Positions 35,950 through 48,300 of a stretch of 64,000 bases of DNA are shown here, piece by piece. How positions within the stretch are numbered: position 1 is the first letter of the stretch; the number at the start of each line of letters is the position of its first letter. The translations under genes and the position numbers were made by a program. The stretch covers positions 534,180-598,179 of the forward strand of contig NW_019773625.1 of NCBI RefSeq assembly GCF_001039355.2. The letters are read 5' to 3'. The notes below the pieces were generated by a model that saw only the letters and a program-made list of their open reading frames with translations, had not been told where the DNA came from and ran no database searches. Source of the DNA: Lingula anatina. Taxonomy: Eukaryota; Brachiopoda; Lingulata; Lingulida; Lingulidae.

Positions 35950-36425
35950 CCAAATCTAGATAATCAGCAGTGCCAAAACAAACAGCCTACTGTCTTCTTA
36001 AGGTTCTGTGAAACTCGGGATGATTTCCATACATCGCATCAACACTGCCAAAACAAATACTGGTAGGCTTCTGTCACCTTTCAGTAACGTGATACACGGG
36101 GTGTATTTTCTCTGTGTATTAAACATTCATGCCACATCAATACTGCCAAAACAAATACTAGGCTACTGTCACCTTTCAGTACTATTAGACATGGGGTGCA
36201 TTCTATATTAAACATGAACACCACAGACCAGTATGACAAATATCATGCCAGTATGGCTGTACAAGAAGATATATGGCTGCTGTCAACTTATAACCCTATG
36301 GGACCCAGGGTGCATTCTCTGTGTATGTATTAAACATACATACCACAAACATGTACCTATGGTTTCTACACACACTTATATCAAAGCACATCAGCAAGTC
36401 ACCACTGCCAAAACAAATAGATCAA
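35950..36425 (+). repeat. Diverged minisatellite, ~95-bp unit
   Basis: The phrase actgccaaaacaaata recurs about four to five times, with shared ctgtcacctttcagta and attaaacat segments between. The long plus-strand reading frames here are by-products of the repeat. Confidence 0.75.
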
Positions 36426-36543
36426 GGTTTTAAAAAAATTTCACCCTTTGCCCTTAGTATACTCCAGGGAGCCTAGGGGTGATATATGATGCTGAGCAGA
36501 TCCTGGCCTCTCTACACCTCTGCCATCCCCTAATGAGGCTTGA

Positions 36544-36819
36544 AAATACAAATAATATAATATGCTCCTATTGTTTGATGATAGACCATCCCTGGCAGGG
36601 ACAGGCAAGCACCAGCTAGACTGCCTGGCTAAATATCCCTACCTTAATATGTTGTGGAGAATGTAAAGTATGGAGGAGTGGGGAGAGAGATCTAGTGCTG
36701 GACAGTGTCTGTGTATGCATATGCAAGTGGCTGTATGTGTGTGTGTGTTTGTGTATGTATGTGCGTGTACACGCATACTCACAGTATAGTAAGTACATGG
36801 TTAAAAAAGTATGTGCATA
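36544..36819 (+). repeat. 276-bp direct repeat, copy 2
   Basis: Second copy of 35134-35409. It is followed by a long (GT)n tract that is absent after copy 1. Confidence 0.95.
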
Positions 36820-36853
36820 CTTGTTTGGGTTTATGTGTGAAAGCCCATATTAA

Positions 36854-36855
<2 letters not shown>

Positions 36856-36909
<54 letters not shown>
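36856..36909. repeat. (GT)n then (GA)n microsatellite
   Basis: About 21 GT units followed by six GA units, next to copy 2 of the 276-bp repeat. Confidence 0.98.
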
Positions 36910-36910
<1 letters not shown>

Positions 36911-37088
36911 CAGTGAACGTTTATGAGTATATATGTGTGTGTCTTTGTGTGTACAAGTTTGGCAGGTAAAAAATATCATTAACCAGGGGTAGTGAGACTG
37001 CCAAGGCGAGTACCATTATTAAGTGTTGATTAATGAGCTGAAGTAATAAACTCCCTTTGTATGATAAATAGCCAGGGAAAGGAACTTA

Positions 37089-37249
37089 GGCTTCGTTCAC
37101 ATGCAATGTCTATTTTCTAAATTCTATTTTCTATTCGCGCTATCTTATGATCACGGTCTGTGCCCTGAATATCCCGCCGCGTAATTACTGGCAACGCGAG
37201 CCAGTTACTTATAGAATTTAGAAAATAGACATTGCATGTGAATGAAGCC
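37089..37249 (+). mobile_element. Complete 161-bp MITE, family A
   Basis: Terminal inverted repeats GGCTTCGTTCACATGCAATG and its near-perfect complement at the right end extend inward to about 40 bp. TTA lies on both flanks. Three-base TTA/TAA target duplications are typical of PIF/Harbinger. It has no coding capacity. Confidence 0.88.
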
Positions 37250-39358
37250 TTAATCTCTGTGTACCATCTTGTGTGTATCATGACCTCTTCTTTACACTTC
37301 TGAGGGTATTTGCTCTCCGTTTTGAGGGCATTCAGTGTTGTATATGTATATACAGACCTGTGGGTCAAAAAACTAATTCAGTAGCCCTGTGGTCTTCTGT
37401 TTCAGTAGGATGTAATATTAGAACTTATACTGGTTAAAATGTCAGGGTTTTTGGTGACAGTTGCCTGGATAATGTCCACAATTAACTTACTAGTACTCTC
37501 TGAGAGAGAGCAGTTTATGTCAATAGGTCTGTCTTCTATTGTCTGGGAGGTCAGTGGTTACGTGACATAAACTGATTGAAGTGTCATCGGATAGGTGACG
37601 AGGTTGTCAAAGTATAGGGTTGGTGTCAGCTGTAATGAGCTCATGGCTTGAGGACAGTACTCAGTGAGGACAGTCAAGCAGTGTCTTTGGGGACTGGATT
37701 GATTTGAAGACAATAAATCAGTGCCATATTAGATATTATTGTTCTGTACTGTAGTAGATGTTATGCTAAAGCAGATTGTTTGTAAATGAAATGAATAACC
37801 CAAGTAGTGTATTTCACTTTCCACTTGTGATAATTTCTTGGAATTTTTTTAACAACTGCTGCATGACATAAAATTTCCTGACTATAATTACACCAGCAAC
37901 AGTTTGTTAACATCTCGGTGACATGACTAACAGTAAGTTCTATTTTAAAACGTGCATTTGATAAATAAAGAAAAGGGAAAACAGTTTTAACCTGATAACA
38001 GACCAAGAAAGTAAAGGATATCATATGATTTAGATTAAAATGTTCTTAATATACACATTAGTGCACTGATAAGGAATAAAAAAAGTTAAACATTGATAAA
38101 GTTACTCTAATCTGTATGAAGTCTATAGGAGAAAGTGACAAATAGACGGAAATGGACATAATACTGTGTAAACAAAAGAGAGGAGTGAAAGAGATTTTTT
38201 TTTTTCTTTGTTATCTTAGGCATATTAGGTATTCATTAAGGAAAAGTGTTAAGTGTATTATTGTTTTAACTGTTGTTGAGTAAGATAGCTAAAATAAGGG
38301 TTAAGATCTGGACCTTTTTGCTTGCCTTTAGGATGTGCATGGGTGCATGCATTAGATCAATAGTGCACCAGTATTTTATACCATGTATATGGGTTTGATA
38401 CGTTATCTATAGATTATTGAAACAACAATTACCATAATCTGTGGCATTCGTTTGCAGCTTTCACAATCAGAGAGTTTTGAGTTGTGTGGTGATCGACCTC
38501 ATTCAGGACAAGTTTTTTCAGTCAATGAGAAGATAAACTTTAGTCTGACATATGTTTGTAAACATACGCATAGACTAGTAGGTGCATAAAATTTTGTGTG
38601 AGTAGATAGACTTTTATTGCCAAGTTTTTCATAATTATCATTTTTTCCTTTTATTATATCCAATTTCAGCAAAATTGAGAGTCAGTTACAGTATAGTTAT
38701 TTTGTGGAGCCTACTTTATTTATTATTTTATTTTAAAAGAGTAGATCAAGCAAAATGGAAAGATAATATTTGTCAGATATTGATATCAGATTTAATTTCC
38801 AGCATGCCATATGAAGCAGTGTGTATGGTCATCCTGGGCACAAGGAGTTGCTACAAATATATTATTATTATGGTATTAATTAGAAACTGTCAAATCTGAT
38901 AATACCAAGATTATTAAATTTCACTTCCTCTATCATTATTAAAAAAAGATATAAATTGTTGACAGTTTGTAGCGGAGTCCAGTGTGTCCACCATTACTGC
39001 GATTAAATTTGATCTGGCAAGGCTTAACGACCTGTCAAACTAACCCCTCCCCCTTCTAACATTCCTGACAACTTTTGACCCATCCTAGGTAGACTGCCGT
39101 CTGCTGCAGTTACTGCTTAATGTTAACCAAACAGCGTATAACTGAACAACACATTCTTGGCCTGGATGAGTAAAGCAGTGTGCAAAGTCTTTGCTGATTC
39201 AGAACAAAGTTAACTGGTTTGTTTAATTCTTCTGTGGACATGTAGGGGTAAAGGTGTTATGGTTTTGAAAGAGGAGGACATCAGTTTCGGGAACCAACTT
39301 GTTGTTAAAGAGGGGGGAAAAAGCTTTTTGGAGAACTTTTCTTGAAAGTTTGGAGAAA

Positions 39359-39368
39359 ATGGGACAAG
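39359..39368 (+). CDS. RAPGEF1: RAPGEF1 first coding exon (MGQ)
   Basis: ATG GGA CAA G followed by the donor gtaagg, phase 1. Human C3G has a comparable short start (MGNAIEKQ). The preceding 39200-39358 region is the presumed 5'UTR. It is a very short exon, supported by a strong donor, correct phase and the MGN/MGQ likeness. Confidence 0.7.
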
Positions 39369-42300
39369 GTAAGGTCGCTGGTTATGGAATGTTTTGTTTT
39401 TTCTGCAGCTATGTCTTTAACGGTAGTTGTCTTATAAAAATGGAATAAAATGTTCATGGACTTAATGTTATCAAGGTCCTGCAAATGTTGAGCATAGTTG
39501 ATCTGTATTTTGAACTAATAGAGTAGGGTGTTACTTGCCTGTGTAGACCTGTGTGTTTCTGTAAGACTTTTTCTTTGTGACTGTGCCAAGTTGCAGCCAT
39601 CTGCATTTTATCTGAATACTGAAAGGTAGGAGTAAGTATTCAGCAATGACGTGGAGCAGTCATTAGATCACATGCACATGCATTAATTTTCACACATGCA
39701 GGTACATTTAGTACATGTAGACAAATTCACTATGCAAAAATTCCACTATTAATCTTTTTGCACAGAAAAAAAGACCAAACGTAAAAGCATAACAAGATAT
39801 ATTCAGTAGTTTAAAAGGGTTTAATCTTGTAATCAGTTATCTGATCAAATAATTATATGTGAACCTCTTGCTGTTCATAATAAGTGCTCTAGAAACCAGG
39901 AACCTTTGACATGCAGTGAAGATTATACAGATTAATTTGATCAGTAGGATATACCTGAATTATTATTCATTTTGAATAGTATTGATGATATGTTAACTTT
40001 CACTTTCTAGCATGTTTTGTCTAGTCCGTATAGCATTCTAGTCTGAAATGTATTATTATTTCAGACTAGAATGCTATACTAGTCTGAAATGTATTATTAT
40101 TTTTAGACTCCTAGAAAATAACCAGTAAAATGTCACAAATACTTTGAATCAGGAATCCTTAAATTTTCATTCATTGATTTAAAATATTCAGATCCCAGCA
40201 ACAGAAAGTTACATCATATTTGTAACAGCTGTGTGTTGGTACTATGACCTTGTACTTGTCTGTATTCTCTGTGGCAGAGTGAGAGGAATCTTAACACTGT
40301 TATTGGTGAAAGTCATGTTAGTGGCTTGGTGGATACTTTACACTGGAACGGCAGGTGTTTGAAAACAGGTGAATGCCATCAAGTATCCAGTAGTTACTTG
40401 TACTCTCTCTGGAAGGGTTCAAGGAAGACTAGAGAAGGAGCAGCACGCTTCAGATCAAGTGAAAGCTGTACCCTCTCTGGCAGAGTCTTAGTAAAAGTAT
40501 ATTATGTTGGCAGTATCCTCAAATTTTAGACAATATTTGTCTAGTTATAAAAATGATTTATGGAAATTCCTGTGAGAAAAAGTGGATCCCTGTGTCCCAG
40601 TCTTGGCAGGAAGATTGACTTCCATAGGATTGGGAGGAGCTCAGATGTAAGATGGATTGAAGAAAACTGCTACTTCACAAACTGCTCCCTGTTATGGAAA
40701 TGAGTTTGGTGGCTTGCAGTTGGCACAGTGAGGAGGATATTGTCATTTGCTTTGACTGATATTTTATCCCTGATATTGAGGAGCATAATTTTCTAGATAT
40801 GTGTTGCTTACCAACTGCCAACATAATCACAACAGAAAGGTCTCAGAGTTCATGGTTTGAATCTCAAAATAGTTAATTAAGGCCTTAAGAAATTTCATAC
40901 AAAAGTATTTTGTCAAGGCAATTTGAGCCTTACTCCAAGAGACATGGAAGGCACTCTGTCAATTGCGTTAGCTGTGATGATGTAGAATGCTGTCTCAACT
41001 GTCACAATCCTATTTACTGTTAACCAATTCAAGGTACTTAAAATGTGGATATGATAAAGATAGACAAATATATCTGTATATCTTTATTTGGAAGACAATT
41101 TTTGCTTACCAGAGAAATTAACCCATGGTTAGATTTTTTTATCATATCTGAACATAAAAATGTGAACTATTATTTTCAACAGGTAAAATGAGTAGACAGG
41201 AACTCGCTCACCTGAAAACAAAAATGGCAAGATTGCCAAAAGATGACTTCGTAAAGGTTGTCAGAGATTTACAAAGCTGATAAGATTAGATTATGTGGGT
41301 ATATTTTTAGAAATTCTGAGGTATTTTTGACATGATCATTTGTCTAAAATAACTTTTTAACTTGTAAATAACTTAGCAGCAGGTAAATGAAACGAAGAGG
41401 AAATAGTTGTGGCAGAATCTGGCTTCATTTCAGGAACCATCCTTTCAAAAGAATTGCTACACTTAACTCATTTTTCACATGGAATATATACAAAATATCT
41501 TCTTGAATCTGAAGCCACCTATTGTTTTTTATGTTTGACAGTTGATTAATGCCATTATGTAATAAGTTTATAAGCATGATGACGATATTGAGCAATACTT
41601 AAAGTAAATGCAATCAAATTCCACTGTCCTTTAAAAAATGGATCATATACAGTCATATAAACTAAAGTATTAACCGTTTCGTCCATCCTGCCAAAATATT
41701 ACGATAAATCAGTCCAGATCAACTGTGCTTTATGAGACAGCCATGTTTTGGGCCCACTGGGGTCTTCATCTAATCTAGTCACTGGATGAGTCAAGTTAGA
41801 CTCAATTTTCTTTTTAGACAATCTTACCTGAAGATGCCAGTGGGTTATGTGTTTGAATGCAGTCATAAATTCTGTGCTTGGACACTCCTGCTGTGGTTGC
41901 ATTATGACTGAAATGTATTACACAACCTTATCACTACTTCAGCACATGGACTCAAGCTATTTTAAGCTCTTTTTTTTTCAGTTTGGCTGTCCTCCAGTAT
42001 GGGCTAAAAATATATAGGATGGAGAGGTTCCATAACTGAACCATAGCTCTCTGTTTTGAACCCTGCTGTTTTATTGCATTTTTGTTGAGTTTAGTTTGAA
42101 ATTTTGGCAAATGGGGGAAGGGGGAGAACAAGACTATTCACCTACATACCTCATAGCCTTCTTTCACTTTTAGACACTTTGACTATGTGAATGTTTTTTA
42201 ACATCTGTAATTGCTTCATTTCTTACTTCCTAAACCTGTTAAATTCTAGACCCAGACATAATTTTTCACTATTTATACACACACAAGTTAAAAAACCGCC

Positions 42301-45300
42301 AAATCATGACTTGGGTTCTTCTTTGGAAAAAAAACTTTTTCTTAGAATTAAATCATTTAAAGTGTTCATATCATGAATTACAGCTTATATGTATATATAA
42401 AAGAAAGAACTGTGTGCACCATTCATTTAAGTCGTTATGAAGAAATATTTATACATCATTATACAAAAGCAGGAATTAAGATTTTCTGTATGTAAGTTGT
42501 GTAAGTAGAAAAAGTTAAGTTCTCAAAAAATTGAAGGCACACCTATTGTAATTTTGAAATTTGTTTATTTCAATGCCTGATCTTCTTTCAAAAAAAAAAA
42601 AAAAATGGGGGGTAAAGGCTAAATAAAGTAATTTTCCTTATTTGTCTATTCAAGAGGAAGGAGTGCGGTTCAGAATGCTGAAGAAGGCCAAGTCGTTTCG
42701 AAATGACATAAAGGACAGGATCAGCGGCCATATTAAAAGAAGCCATTCCAATGCAACAGAAGTTCCCACTTCTCCCACAAAAACTGCCAAAGGTGCTAAA
42801 ACCAAATCTGTTGCTCGGACGGGGAGTTTTAGTGAAGGAACCAAAACAGACAAGCAATGGAAACAAAGCGTAAGTCTGTTGATTTATTCATATGTAATGT
42901 ACTGACTGTGTTTGTGACAATTAAGGGTTTTTTTTTTATATAATAAAAGAATGAATCAGAATGAAAAAGTGGTTCAGGTTTGTATGCTTTTCTTTATATA
43001 AATTTGCATGATACAGATAGGAAAATATTGTCTAATGTCAGGTTTGGAACATTTATTTATTGATTTATTGATTGATTGACTGAAAAAAAAACAGGAGTCA
43101 GAAGAGAAAATTTACATTATTTCAGGCATTTATTGTTAAATCATGTGCTAATGTGAAGTGGATAGTAAACCTGAACTCTCTCTGTTGTCTGAAGATCCAC
43201 TGCAAAGTAGAACTCTAAAAATGAACACCCTCATTTGACTTTTTTTCTGTCATTTTCATTACTCATTTCAGTTAATGTACTTGATGTATTACCAGGCTTT
43301 TCAACCCATTTTTAACTCCCACTTTTCCCATGCATAATAATTGATGTAATGTTTCTGGTAAAACCTCATAACAGATGCACAGGTATGATCACATTCAGTA
43401 TAGCGTCCACTTTCCCCAAGAGATTTAAATACTCTTCTTTGTTAAAGTAAAACTAGATAAGGCATCAGAAATATATATAAAAAATTTATTCCAAATCAAC
43501 AGCACATGCCTCAAAACCATGGAAAACAAATTTTTATTGAAAATTATATGAAAGGGCTACAAAAAGCTGTTATGATCAAAACAGAACCCACAAATCTGAT
43601 TCATAGAAATTTGTGGCCAGAGAGTGACCATTAGTAAGTGTTGGGTGGACAGGTGGTGGGTCGCGACCTGCATTGACCATTAATAACAACAGGGGACTTG
43701 GTCTGAGTGGGCACATGTTAATAAATAAGAAACTATAGTTTATAGCACAGGCCTCATTAATGCCGCCTTTCATCTTCAGCAGATGAATATCCATGGTTGA
43801 GACCCGTGTGTTGTTTTAGAGGCCCTTTTCTTGCTTGAGTAATTAGCCTTAATATTAATGCAATTCGGTGGCACAATTGAAGGGCATGTTACCCCCTACA
43901 CAGCAGCATGGGTTAAAGAAAAAAGAGGCCTGTTTATCATGGTTTATGCTGAAATGCATCAAAATTAATCCAAGACTGGGTGGACTACACATAGAAAATT
44001 GCATGCCAGGCTTTAATTCACCATATGTGCAGTGGAGGCTGCCCTTAAAAGCTTTTCATTAACCAATTTGACATGAATTTTTTCAAAGGCAGGAAATTAG
44101 ACGCTTGACCTCACAATGTGACCTTTCAAGGGGTGCACTCAAAGACCCCCCTCCCATGTCTGCAGACATGACATAAAAACCTATGATTTATGGGCATTTG
44201 AGACTTACCTCCTCTCAAGGTTTTATAATTTGAGTTTTATCACTGGCACTTGCGTCCATGTGTTTTGTGGTTATGTAGGAAGACAGTTTGCAGACCGTTT
44301 TGAAATCACACCCACCCAAGGACCTAACCCCCCCCCCCCCCCCGGTCCCCCGTCTTCCATTTTAACCCTATATCAGACATGTTAATTCACTATTATGGAA
44401 TGTGAAGATGTGAGATATTAGATAGGGGACAGTTGGAGACCAGCACCTGTCAGTGACCCCTCTTTGAAACCCTCACTTCTTTACTGTTATCATAGTTCAC
44501 ATAGCTATGTAATGTGGTAATGTGAGGGGGTGGAAAGGTGACATTTTGATACCACCCCTCAGTGGACTATATAAACTGTCCTCCACAAGCTGTAGTTCAG
44601 TCTGTATTCTTTTAACGTGTGAGTAAGAGCCACAGTGCGGTATCTTTGAGACTGCCTGGGTGAGGTAACCAAACACACCTGTGTCAGCAATATATTCATA
44701 AGCATGGAGGAAGAAAGTCATGTGAGAAACCTTGAAGAAACAAAACTGGGATGATTTTCATGCCTCGTGCTTCCCGATTGAGAGGACTAGACTTACTAGC
44801 TATGACTGTAACACTACTGTCAGAAAATGCTTTTGGGATGTTGTTTAGTATGTATTAGGACCTAACATTCAAATACAGGTACACAGCCAGGATGACTAAG
44901 ATTAGTCAAGAAAAAGTGAACAGTGTGTTTTGCTGAATTGGCTTACATCGTAAAGAGTACCATTGTCATATTCTGGATATGTTATGCCTTTTGAAACACT
45001 GAGGAATTTCTTCCTGGATCGAAAGTCATAAAAATCTTTCAAATATTTTTTTTAGAAAAAAAAATCAATGAATGAGACATTTTTGAATTTTGTTGTAAAA
45101 CATCTCTCTTATTCCGGATCAGGAAAAATATTGTTCAATGATATTGTTGAGTGTTATATTACTCGTAGAATTGTGTGGCAGTGTTGATGAAATGTTTGCT
45201 ATCTTTGGACATGGTTTGCTGCTTCACCTTAGCCAGATATATATGATCAGATCTGTATAAAAACCACATCCCTGAAGTATAAACCTATGACAATGCAAAA

Positions 45301-48300
45301 CGTGGGGACATTGTTATTACTGAAGGAAACAATATTCAGGATGCTACGCTTTCACTGATAAGAACTATTTACAAAAATGTTTAATGAAAATCACTTTGTT
45401 TGACATTCCTGACTGTAAGGCAAGATTGACAAAACCTTAGGAATATTTTGAATAGAGTAGCACAATTTGGTGGAGAGGATTATCATCAAGAGAAGAAAAA
45501 TAATATAAAATGGATAATCTTGGTTTTAGAGATTATCATTATCAGGAGCTTTATAAGGTAAGTGTTCTCAGATATTTAAATTGTTTTACCCTGTTTAACA
45601 AGGTGAAGTACATGATGTTGAAATGGTGTTAACAGTTATATTCGCTCTGTCACCCTGATAAACAAGGTGATGTACATGAGGTTATGGTCATCACAGTTAT
45701 TTAAATTGCCACTGTGGTTTGAAAGGTAAAGTGCATGACATAATGCTACAGTAGGATTTTCACCAGAGCAACGGGTTATGAAAAATGCCATTTACTTACC
45801 AGACAGTTAAATTGCTAGCCATGGTGATGGCTGTAAGTATGAATAACAGCTACTTTTTATACGGTAGTTACTCAATAAGTTTGCACATGAATTGATTTCC
45901 CCTACCACCACCACCATCAAAATTTTTTTGATAAAAAATTAATATTTTAAAGTGCTGATTCCGAGTTTCTGAAAAAGAAATATTGGAAAAAGTGAGGCAT
46001 TTGAAAATTTCAAGTAATAACCATAATATATACTTGGCAGTGGAATATTAGGATTCTGCTTTATTTTGCATAGATTAGTTGCCATGCTTTGCCTACTGAA
46101 GTTTTTTAAGTGATTATTTTAATACACATGTACAGTTAACTTCACAGAATTCATCACTTCATAAACCCAAATTATCATTTCTCTCAAACTAATCTCATGG
46201 GTTTGTTTTTTTCCTTGGTATCAAAGTTACCAACATGGCACATTGAAGAACTTTACCTCTTGAAGTCTGTCATTTTTATTTCTGAATCAGTGTAGTGAAC
46301 CTTGCTGGTGATGTTGAGATTGGCAGAAGTACAGCTCAAAGTATCAAAATGGTATTCTTTTAGTGAAAACCATGTTATAGTTTGGAACTCTTCAAAGTGA
46401 CACAGGGAGCACTCAAGAAGCAGTAATGGGCCTTAAACAATGATGGTGTCACTGTAATTGTAATAGGAGGTATAACAAATGGCAGGATATGATTTGTTTT
46501 ATGTCTCCAGAGGCGTATTAGCAGTGACATTTACAAATGATTACTGTTTTTCTATTGTACAAGGGCTTTGGTAGTGTTTAAACTTGACTCTTCCTTGTGA
46601 GAACAATTTATTTCTCGCAAAAATAAAAGTATTTCAGCCCAAATTCTCCTTGGAAATTATTAGATTTTCTGGAGATATATATATATAGTAAAACATTGCT
46701 CTGGAAAAAAATTTTAGTCATTCAGTCATATACCTTCCCTCCTGAGAAAGGGTTTATGTTGAAATAGGAAATGCTTTACCTTCTCCCCCCCCCCCTTCCT
46801 ACACCCCCTCTCCAGTGTACCTTTCAAAACATGGAACCAGGACATCCTGTGCCCCTCTGATATTTACACCTGGTCATCCTGACATCCCCTCTCGTATCAC
46901 TCTGCCATTCATTGTTACCTTAGGTTGACACTGTGATCAGCTTTTGTTAAAAAACAGTGTTTACTGAAATGATATTTGGCAGGGTGCATGATAAATGTGG
47001 GATTGTTGCCACAAGATAAATTAAAAACCTGGTTTAACCGAGCTCATTTAATCGATAGTATTGATGAGTTAAACTCTACTTGACTCATCCATTGTTGTGA
47101 GGAATAAAAAAAATAGTGCATTTAGTGATACATCTTTTGAGGTTTTTCACCTATTCCCTTTGTAAAATGTTATGGGATGGGATGCAAGAGGATATGTATG
47201 ATAGTCATTCATCAGACTTTTTTAATTAAAGCAGTTGTGTACCCTTCTAGCAGAGATATTTGGAGATAATTTCTATTGGATTAATATAATAGTGGTTTAA
47301 TGCAATAAAGAGTGTGATATCTGGAGTTTTTTTTTTNNNNNNNNNNNNNNNNNNNNNNNNNNNNNNNNNNNNNNNNNNNNNNNNNNNNNNNNNNNNNNNN
47401 NNNNNNNNNNNNNNNNNNNNNNNNNNNNNNNNNNNNNNNNNNNNNNNNNNNNNNNNNNNNNNNNNNNNNNNNNNNNNNNNNNNNNNNNNNNNNNNNNNNN
47501 NNNNNNNNNNNNNNNNNNNNNNNNNNNNNNNNNNNNNNNNNNNNNNNNNNNNNNNNNNNNNNNNNNNNNNNNNNNNNNNNNNNNNNNNNNNNNNNNNNNN
47601 NNNNNNNNNNNNNNNNNNNNNNNNNNNNNNNNNNNNNNNNNNNNNNNNNNNNNNNNNNNNNNNNNNNNNNNNNNNNNNNNNNNNNNNNNNNNNNNNNNNN
47701 NNNNNNNNNNNNNNNNNNNNNNNNNNNNNNNNNNNNNNNNNNNNNNNNNNNNNNNNNNNNNNNNNNNNNNNNNNNNNNNNNNNNNNNNNNNNNNNNNNNN
47801 NNNNNNNNNNNNNNNNNNNNNNNNNNNNNNNNNNNNNNNNNNNNNNNNNNNNNNNNNNNNNNNNNNNNNNNNNNNNNNNNNNNNNNNNNNNNNNNNNNNN
47901 NNNNNNNNNNNNNNNNNNNNNNNNNNNNNNNNNNNNNNNNNNNNNNNNNNNNNNNNNNGTCAAATTGCTGAGAACCTGGGTGGGAGAGGGGTCAATTACA
48001 TGATGATATACGTGGTAAAATGCGACTGATAATGTGGGTGGTGAAGCATGGAGACACAAATGTTTACTTAAACAGACATTAAAACTCCCACCAACCGTTG
48101 CTCAGGAAGCAAATATTTGAGAAAGGAAAATTGGAAATGTTTTGAATTTCAAAAGTTTTAATGCGGTAATAGTATGTAGTGCAATTTCATGTCCTTTTAC
48201 ATCCTACTTAGTTGGTATTTGGAGGTGTAAGGGATTGAGTCACATTTTGACCTAGATGGGAGTAGAGGAGTAAAATGTGGTTTTGTGGTTATCCTTTAAC

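Larger units (their letters stand above)
28030..39358 (+). other. RAPGEF1 intron after the alternative first exon, up to the MGQ exon
   Basis: About 11 kb of AT-rich DNA with microsatellites, the 276-bp duplication, the 95-bp minisatellite and a MITE. The patch at about 34200-34460 has higher GC and low repeat content but no coding. The region 38930-39358 is less AT-rich and probably includes the promoter and 5'UTR of the MGQ transcript. Confidence 0.7.

Noticed and set aside
36705-36979. ORFs rich in Cys-Val or Thr-His
   Set aside because: Translations of the (GT)n microsatellite.
30340-39300. Search for an independent gene in the large first RAPGEF1 intron
   Set aside because: Only short, low-complexity frames without paired splice sites or family likeness were seen.
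42588-42866. 92-codon minus-strand ORF
   Set aside because: Antisense shadow of RAPGEF1 exon 2.
47247-48059. Long open frames across 47.3-48.0 kb
   Set aside because: Consist almost wholly of Ns.
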